A DNA stretch of 9,507 nucleotides from a bacterium (GTDB lineage: Bacteria > Chloroflexota > Dormibacteria > UBA8260 > Bog-877): the NCBI GenBank assembly GCA_021817185.1, contig JAKAVU010000102.1:1-9507 (forward strand), in the 5' to 3' direction. The translations under genes and the position numbers were made by a program. Below the pieces are notes generated by a model that saw nothing but the letters and a program-made list of their open reading frames with translations, did no database searches and had not been told where the DNA came from. The first letter of the stretch is position 1. Each line of letters begins with the position of its first letter. Of the stretch, positions 5,875-9,507 are shown piece after piece.

Positions 5875-7974
5875 TCAGGCCGGTCGCCAGCTGGAGCCCC
5901 CGTCTTGGGTCTCCCACACCGATCCTGCCACGAGCACCCACACCACCTCAGCGCTGGCGAACGAGATGCCGCCGCTGCTGACCGAGCCAGCCTCGGCGAG
6001 CGTCGAGCGAGGTGCCTCCCGCAGCCATGGCCCGGATGGTCTCGACGCCCGGTAGAAGGTGAGCAGGCTGTTGCCACCCGTGCCCACCGTGGCTCCCACC
6101 AGACCGCTCCCGTTCACTCCTATGCGGAGAGCTGCCAGGCGGCTGGGAGCGCCGCTCACGGGCGACCAGGTGCGGCCCAGATCCCGGGACTCCTCAAGGG
6201 CGGTTCCGCGTCCTTGGTTCACCGCTGCCAGTCCCAGCCAGTCGCCGCGCCCCAGCCTCTGGAAGGTCGCGGCCGCGACCAGATCGAAGCCGGTCGCGAG
6301 GACTCCTTCCGGGCGCCACTGCCGACCCCCGTCACGGGCGGCGAAGAAGCCAGTTGGCCCCGGAAGGCCGGCCCCACCCTCGGCGCCGTTGATCGCTCCC
6401 ACTCCATCACCTGACGGTGTCAGCCACAGGCCCAGGATTCCCCATCCCCGCAGAGGGAAACCGGGGCCGACCAGGGTCCAGCTCCGGCCCCCGTCGCCGG
6501 TGCGGTAGAGGTCGAAGGACTGCGCCTCCGGGCCGGTCCCCGCGGCGGCCGCGAAGCCGACCTGCCGGTTGTCCATGTCCAGGGCCAGCACCTGGGTGGG
6601 GAGCTGGCTCTCGATCTTCCACACGCGGCCAGAATCGGTAGTCACCAGGATGGAGCTGCTGGAGCCCTGGGAGCCGTAGGCGAATGCGGTTGACGCCGAC
6701 AGGGCGTCCAGGCCGTCGGTGGGGCTGACCGCCGGCCACATCTGACTCCAGCTGGCCCCACCGTCGCGGGTCGCGAGCACGGCCGTCCCATTCTCGGCAT
6801 AGCCGACGCTGGCGCTGGGAAACGTGAGCTCCTGCGGCGAGAAGAAGTTCCAGCTGTGAACCGGCCGCCAGGCTCCACCCACCGCTCGGGACAGCGATGC
6901 CGCCGGGGCCTCGCAGGTGGCGAGATTGCGCTGGTAGGTGCCCAGCACGACCCCGGTCGGAGCGATCGCGACCGAGTCCGGCGGGGCAAAGTCACCGCAC
7001 CCGGCTCCAGGACTCGGGTCAGGGATTCCGTCGGCTTGCCACCTCAGGCCTCCGTCCACGCTCTCGAAGCCGCCCACGGAGCAGCCGTGCATGGCGCAGC
7101 TGCTCCGATCGACATAGCTCAGCCACATCTTCTGCCCGGGCCCGGTCTGGAGCCGGGCCTGGAGCGACGGGCCGATCGAGAAGAGTGGACCCAGGCTGGC
7201 GACCTGGCTCCAGCGCAGCCCCGCGTCCAGGCTGCGCATCACCAGCAAGCGTGGGGAGGGCGCCCCCGCCTCCTTCGAGGCCAGGGCGGGCAATCCGGTG
7301 ACGGCCCAGAGGGAGTCTCCGCGGGCTGCGATCGCGGCCACCAAGCCCTCGGTCCGAAGCACCGTCTGCCAGTGGAGCCCCCCATCTTTGGTGAGCAGGA
7401 CCTCTCCTGGGCAGGGGGCTTTGGCGATCGAGGCTTCGGGGGCACAGCTTGGCGCACTGGCCGCGATGCCAAGTTGAGCGGTGGCAAAGGCGACCTGGGA
7501 GAGGCGCACCGTTGGGGCGGGAAGCAGACGCCAGCTCGCGCCCGAGTCGCTGGTGGTGAGCACGGAGGATGACGGACAATCGGCGGAGGCGCCGATCGGC
7601 TGTCCGCAAGCTGGCGACGCTCCCGCCAGGACCCAGCCGTGATCGCTCCCTTGGGAGGTGGAGAAGAACGGAATCACTCCCCCGCTCCAGGCGCGGCGCC
7701 AGGTCAAGCCGCCGTTGCTGGTGGTCAGGATTGACTGCGCCGCCTGGGACCCCCCCGGGGCCAGGGATGACACCGCGATCCATCCGTTGAGCGCAGTCGG
7801 GAATGACATCGCCGAGATGCTCCCTTGCGGCCGGGCCGGCAGGAGAATCGGTTGAGGAGTCGGTCCGGCCGGCTCAGCGACCCGCGCGGGGCTGCAGCCA
7901 GCGAGCAAAGCGGCGAGCGCGATTCCGACCGGTGCCCAATGTCTGCCCTTGGGGGGCAGCGGAATCGGTCCCAT
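5875..7974 (-). CDS. Asp-box (BNR/YCF48-like) beta-propeller lipoprotein
   Basis: From ATG 7974 the protein has 699 residues. It opens with a short basic region, a hydrophobic stretch and the lipobox LLAGC (Cys27), so it should be anchored outside the membrane. Eleven Asp-box motifs of the form xDxGxxW recur at residues 86, 142, 196, 249, 306, 403, 446, 493, 547, 597 and 690 (for example DGGLHW, DGGASW, DGGRSW, DGGSSW). This is the signature of sialidase/sortilin/YCF48-type propellers. No sialidase catalytic Arg triad or RIP motif is obvious, so a binding or scaffold role is more likely than hydrolysis. The eight cysteines of the mature chain beyond Cys27 all lie in the N-terminal half as four local pairs (123/133, 177/188, 293/298, 326/354). 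The last Asp box is three residues from the end. An in-frame TTG at 8091 would extend the frame through the tRNA gene and is rejected. Ligand unknown. Confidence 0.88.
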   Translation of the reverse strand: MGPIPLPPKGRHWAPVGIALAALLAGCSPARVAEPAGPTPQPILLPARPQGSISAMSFPTALNGWIAVSSLAPGGSQAAQSILTTSNGGLTWRRAWSGGVIPFFSTSQGSDHGWVLAGASPACGQPIGASADCPSSSVLTTSDSGASWRLLPAPTVRLSQVAFATAQLGIAASAPSCAPEASIAKAPCPGEVLLTKDGGLHWQTVLRTEGLVAAIAARGDSLWAVTGLPALASKEAGAPSPRLLVMRSLDAGLRWSQVASLGPLFSIGPSLQARLQTGPGQKMWLSYVDRSSCAMHGCSVGGFESVDGGLRWQADGIPDPSPGAGCGDFAPPDSVAIAPTGVVLGTYQRNLATCEAPAASLSRAVGGAWRPVHSWNFFSPQELTFPSASVGYAENGTAVLATRDGGASWSQMWPAVSPTDGLDALSASTAFAYGSQGSSSSILVTTDSGRVWKIESQLPTQVLALDMDNRQVGFAAAAGTGPEAQSFDLYRTGDGGRSWTLVGPGFPLRGWGILGLWLTPSGDGVGAINGAEGGAGLPGPTGFFAARDGGRQWRPEGVLATGFDLVAAATFQRLGRGDWLGLAAVNQGRGTALEESRDLGRTWSPVSGAPSRLAALRIGVNGSGLVGATVGTGGNSLLTFYRASRPSGPWLREAPRSTLAEAGSVSSGGISFASAEVVWVLVAGSVWETQDGGSSWRPA

Positions 7975-8018
7975 GGCGGTGCGAACGGGCAGCCCGGGCG
8001 GCGCGTTACGGCAGCAGC

Positions 8019-8047
8019 TTGAAGGTGACGGGGACCCGGTGTAGGAT
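8019..8047 (+). promoter_or_regulatory. Promoter of the selenocysteine tRNA gene
   Basis: TTGAAG (8019-8024) and TAGGAT (8042-8047) are separated by exactly 17 bases, a near-consensus housekeeping promoter. With the last T of the -10 box at -7, the start of transcription falls at 8054. That is the G predicted as nucleotide 1 of the tRNA. Confidence 0.6.
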
Positions 8048-8053
8048 CGTGGC

Positions 8054-8149
8054 GGGAGTGCATGGGTCCAGGTGGGCCCCTCGATCTTCAAAATCGATGG
8101 GGGGCGCCCAAGGCGTCCCCGGAGGGATCGTTCCCCTCGCCTCCCGCCA
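8054..8149 (+). tRNA. selC: tRNA-Sec (UCA anticodon), with unusual acceptor and T loop
   Basis: This 96-nt cloverleaf is the size of E. coli selC. The D stem has 6 bp (8064-8069 with 8074-8079) and a 4-nt loop AGGT, a layout typical of tRNA-Sec. The anticodon stem has 5 perfect pairs (8081-8085 with 8093-8097) around CTTCAAA, giving anticodon TCA at 8088-8090, the same loop as E. coli selC. The variable arm is a 9-bp stem (8100-8108 with 8112-8120) with loop CAA. The T stem has 5 bp (8122-8126 with 8134-8138). The acceptor pairs 8054-8061 with 8139-8145 as 7 bp with U8059 bulged. G8146 is the discriminator and CCA (8147-8149) is encoded. The T loop is ATCGTTC rather than TTCGANN. It would read UGA as selenocysteine with SelA, SelB and selenophosphate, none of which is in the window. 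Confidence 0.8.
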
Positions 8150-8544
8150 ATTCAAATTTGCCTGCTCCGGTGGCTCTATGGGATCTCTCTGCTGCTCGGA
8201 GAGAGGGGTTTGACGGCAACGCTGACGGCAACGGGAGTCGGTGCCTCCAGAGCACGCCCCGACCTCTCTCGGAGGTCACGGTCGGTCGCTGGGGAAGGCC
8301 ATCCAACGGCCCCGGGCCCGAGCTGACCAGCCCCCACTGTCCGGAGGTTCATCGCTCGGTTGACACGGGCCATCCGATCGCTTGGGGGCCCGTCGGGACG
8401 CCCACCTACAAGGCGTGAGGGTGTTGTTCACCCCCAGCGCGGGGACGAGTCCGCAGGTCCCATCGGACTCCGTCGCGCGGAGCCCCGTGGGACGAATCCG
8501 ACGGACTTGCAATGCGTCTCAGCGAGCCCGCGTGGCTGTTTGCC
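8150..8544. other. Intergenic stretch downstream of tRNA-Sec; small repeats only
   Basis: No gene is supported in these 395 bases. Visible items are: a tandem copy of TGACGGCAACG (8211-8221 and 8223-8233); an 11-base inverted repeat with one mismatch (8196-8206 against 8263-8273); a 7-bp hairpin ACGGGCC/GGCCCGT (8365-8371 with 8387-8393); and a 5-bp hairpin GGGTG/CACCC (8419-8423 with 8429-8433). None is followed by a T-run. The region may hold the tRNA 3' trailer and decayed sequence. Confidence 0.4.
8211..8233. repeat. Tandem 11-bp direct repeat
   Basis: TGACGGCAACG occurs twice with a single C between, in a gene-free region. Function unknown; it may be replication slippage. Confidence 0.5.
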
Positions 8545-8857
8545 TCAATCCGGCCTTGCCCGCGGCCCCGAAACCAGCGCGAAGGTCACGATCACGCGCA
8601 CTTCCAGCAGGACGCTGCCCGACTCGACCCCTACCTCGCCGGGGCCAGCCGCCGCCCGAGCCGGCGGCGCGCCCATCATGGCCATCCTCATCTGATGCCC
8701 GGGCCGGATGCCGCCCTCTTCCTGGATTCGGATTGGTCGCCCCAGTGCCAACCCCCGTTCGGTAGGCAACGGCGGAACGTCTGGCGACCTTGGCGCTGGT
8801 CCTGACTCCCAGACCCTGGGCACCTAGCTCGTGGCGGCCAGCGGCGAGAACTTTTAC
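8545..8857 (-). pseudogene. Decayed SIMPL (DUF541) domain gene, C-terminal remnant
   Basis: On the minus strand the last 92 codons of one frame contain GLALGRPIRIQEEGG, a Met/Pro/Ala-rich linker, and an ending of the form SGSVLLEVRVIVTFAL. This is the layout of the C-terminal part of SIMPL/DUF541 periplasmic proteins (LG+ + + I.E.GG ... P.EPG...V.V.VTF.L). Immediately upstream a second frame reads VKVLAAGRHELGAQGLGV, then RTSAKVARRSAVAYRTG, resembling the preceding helix of the same domain. Removing one G from the run of five at 8752-8756 joins the two frames as AYRTGLALGRPIRI. A stop at 8876-8878 and absence of the N-terminal two-thirds mark it as a truncated remnant. The call rests on visual family recognition, not alignment. 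Confidence 0.5.
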
Positions 8858-8928
8858 CGGCAGCCCCGCAAGACCCTAAGTGAGCCGGCGGCACCTCAAC
8901 GTTGAGCGGGGCAGATTGTGAGCTTTCG

Positions 8929-8965
8929 TATGCGTATTATGTCGTTTATTGATAGGATGCGCATA
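8929..8965. promoter_or_regulatory. Inverted repeat at the AbiEi start, candidate autoregulatory operator
   Basis: TATGCGTAT (8929-8937) is matched by the reverse complement of ATGCGCATA (8957-8965), 8 of 9 bases, across a 19-base spacer. The right arm overlaps the ribosome binding site and start codon of the antitoxin gene. AbiEi antitoxins are known to repress their own promoter through inverted repeats. That this pair is the operator is an inference. Confidence 0.4.
8935..8940 (+). promoter_or_regulatory. Candidate -10 box for the AbiEi gene
   Basis: TATTAT sits in an abruptly AT-rich stretch 24 bases before ATG 8965 and overlaps the left arm of the inverted repeat. No good -35 hexamer is present at standard spacing. 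Confidence 0.35.
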
Positions 8966-9507
8966 TGGCACTGCGCATCGCCGATCTCCCAGACGCCCTG
9001 CTGGCAGACGGCCAACCGTGGTTCACCACCCAAGAAGCTGCCGCTCGTACGCAGCGCGGACTAGGTTCGGTGCACCTTGGGCTTTCGCGTCTGAGGCGCG
9101 CCGGACGCGTCTTCTCTCCCGCCGAAGGCTTTTACGTGGTCGTACCGCCGGACTTTCGGTCTTGGGGCGTGGTTCCTGGCGAGTGGTTCATTGATGGCAT
9201 GATGCAGCACCTCCATCGCGACTATTATGTCGGCCTGCTGAGTGCGGCCGAGATGCATGGCGCAGCTCACCAGGCACCCCAAGCGTTCCAGGTGATGGTC
9301 GACCGACAGCTTCGGGACCGCGACTGCGGGCGGGTCCACCTGCGCTTTGTCACAAGCCGCCTCGTCGGCCATGTGCCGACCGTGCGGAGGGCGGTTCACA
9401 CCGGCTACGTCACAGTCGCAGCCCCTGAGACGCTGGCCGTTGACCTCTCGACATTCCCGGAGCGGGCTGGGTACTGGAGCAACGTCGCCACGGTCTTGCG
9501 AGAGCTT
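8965..9507 (+). CDS. AbiEi-family antitoxin (type IV toxin-antitoxin), 3' end beyond window
   Basis: An open frame of 181 codons runs to the window edge. Residues about 10-60 look like the N-terminal winged-helix domain: FTTQEAAARTQ, a second helix LGLSRLRRAGRV, and a wing GFYVVVP. Residues 73-111 have the characteristic start of the AbiEi C-terminal domain, with YYVGLLSAAEMHGAAHQAPQ then AFQVMV. The family represses its own operon and counters an AbiEii nucleotidyltransferase toxin, usually the next gene and here outside the window. ATG 8965 is chosen because AGGA lies seven bases upstream and residues 1-20 fit the family start. Codons such as ATT, TTT, GAT and CGT are commoner than in the neighbours, suggesting recent acquisition. 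The toxin partner is inferred from the family only. Confidence 0.87.
   Translation, partial: MALRIADLPDALLADGQPWFTTQEAAARTQRGLGSVHLGLSRLRRAGRVFSPAEGFYVVVPPDFRSWGVVPGEWFIDGMMQHLHRDYYVGLLSAAEMHGAAHQAPQAFQVMVDRQLRDRDCGRVHLRFVTSRLVGHVPTVRRAVHTGYVTVAAPETLAVDLSTFPERAGYWSNVATVLREL

Noticed and set aside
7975..8091. 39-residue N-terminal extension of the propeller lipoprotein from TTG 8091
   Set aside because: It would run through the tRNA-Sec gene and bury the signal peptide and lipobox; ATG 7974 gives a standard lipoprotein start.
8360..8365. Perfect TTGACA -35 box on the + strand
   Set aside because: No -10-like hexamer occurs 16-19 bases downstream and no gene follows.
8419..8433. Hairpin GGGTG/CACCC as an intrinsic terminator
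   Set aside because: The stem is 5 bp only and no T-run follows on either strand.
8545..8823. Intact 92-codon small gene on the minus strand
   Set aside because: The C-terminal part looks like the end of a SIMPL domain, and the first codons fall where another frame continues the domain, so a remnant fits better than a complete small gene.
9116..9123. CTCCCGCC, matching part of the tRNA-Sec 3' end, as a possible attachment-site repeat
   Set aside because: Only eight bases match and it lies inside the AbiEi coding sequence; too short to support integration.
1..9507. CRISPR array, insertion sequence or rRNA
   Set aside because: No regularly spaced repeats, no transposase-like frame and no rRNA-like sequence were seen on either strand.

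Overview
The window is GC-rich bacterial DNA. It holds seven protein-coding genes, two of them cut by the window ends, one tRNA gene and one decayed gene. High GC, lipobox lipoproteins, a soluble GAF hybrid kinase with a DivK-like receiver, and a CaiB/BaiF CoA-transferase suggest an uncultured Actinomycetota, Chloroflexota or Dormibacterota-type organism. The sequence alone does not settle the phylum.

Left part (1-2107): the N-terminal part of a class III CoA-transferase runs leftward off the window. A gene-free stretch of about 430 bases follows, then a rightward serine D,D-carboxypeptidase of the PBP5 type. That gene ends head-to-tail against the next block, with only 33 bases between stop codons.

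Middle part (2141-7974), all on the minus strand in transcription order: a large Asp-box (BNR/YCF48-like) beta-propeller lipoprotein, a second lipoprotein built from two copies of a cysteine-bounded domain, a cytoplasmic GAF hybrid histidine kinase with a C-terminal receiver, and an OmpR/PhoB-type response regulator. Kinase and regulator overlap by ATGA and are certainly co-expressed. The lipoproteins may belong to the same unit; that is an inference from order and spacing.

Right part (7975-9507): the best find is a 96-nt cloverleaf at 8054-8149 (+) with the hallmarks of selenocysteine tRNA (selC). These are a UCA anticodon in a CUUCAAA loop, a 6-bp D stem with a 4-nt loop, a long 9-bp variable stem, a G discriminator and an encoded CCA. 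It has a well-placed promoter, but an unusual bulged acceptor stem and an altered T loop. No selA, selB or selenoprotein gene lies in the window. Downstream, on the minus strand, is the frameshifted and truncated C-terminal part of a SIMPL (DUF541) gene. The window then ends in the start of an AbiEi-type antitoxin gene with lower GC and an AT-rich promoter carrying an inverted repeat. selC is a classic integration site, so this right end may be the edge of an accessory island.
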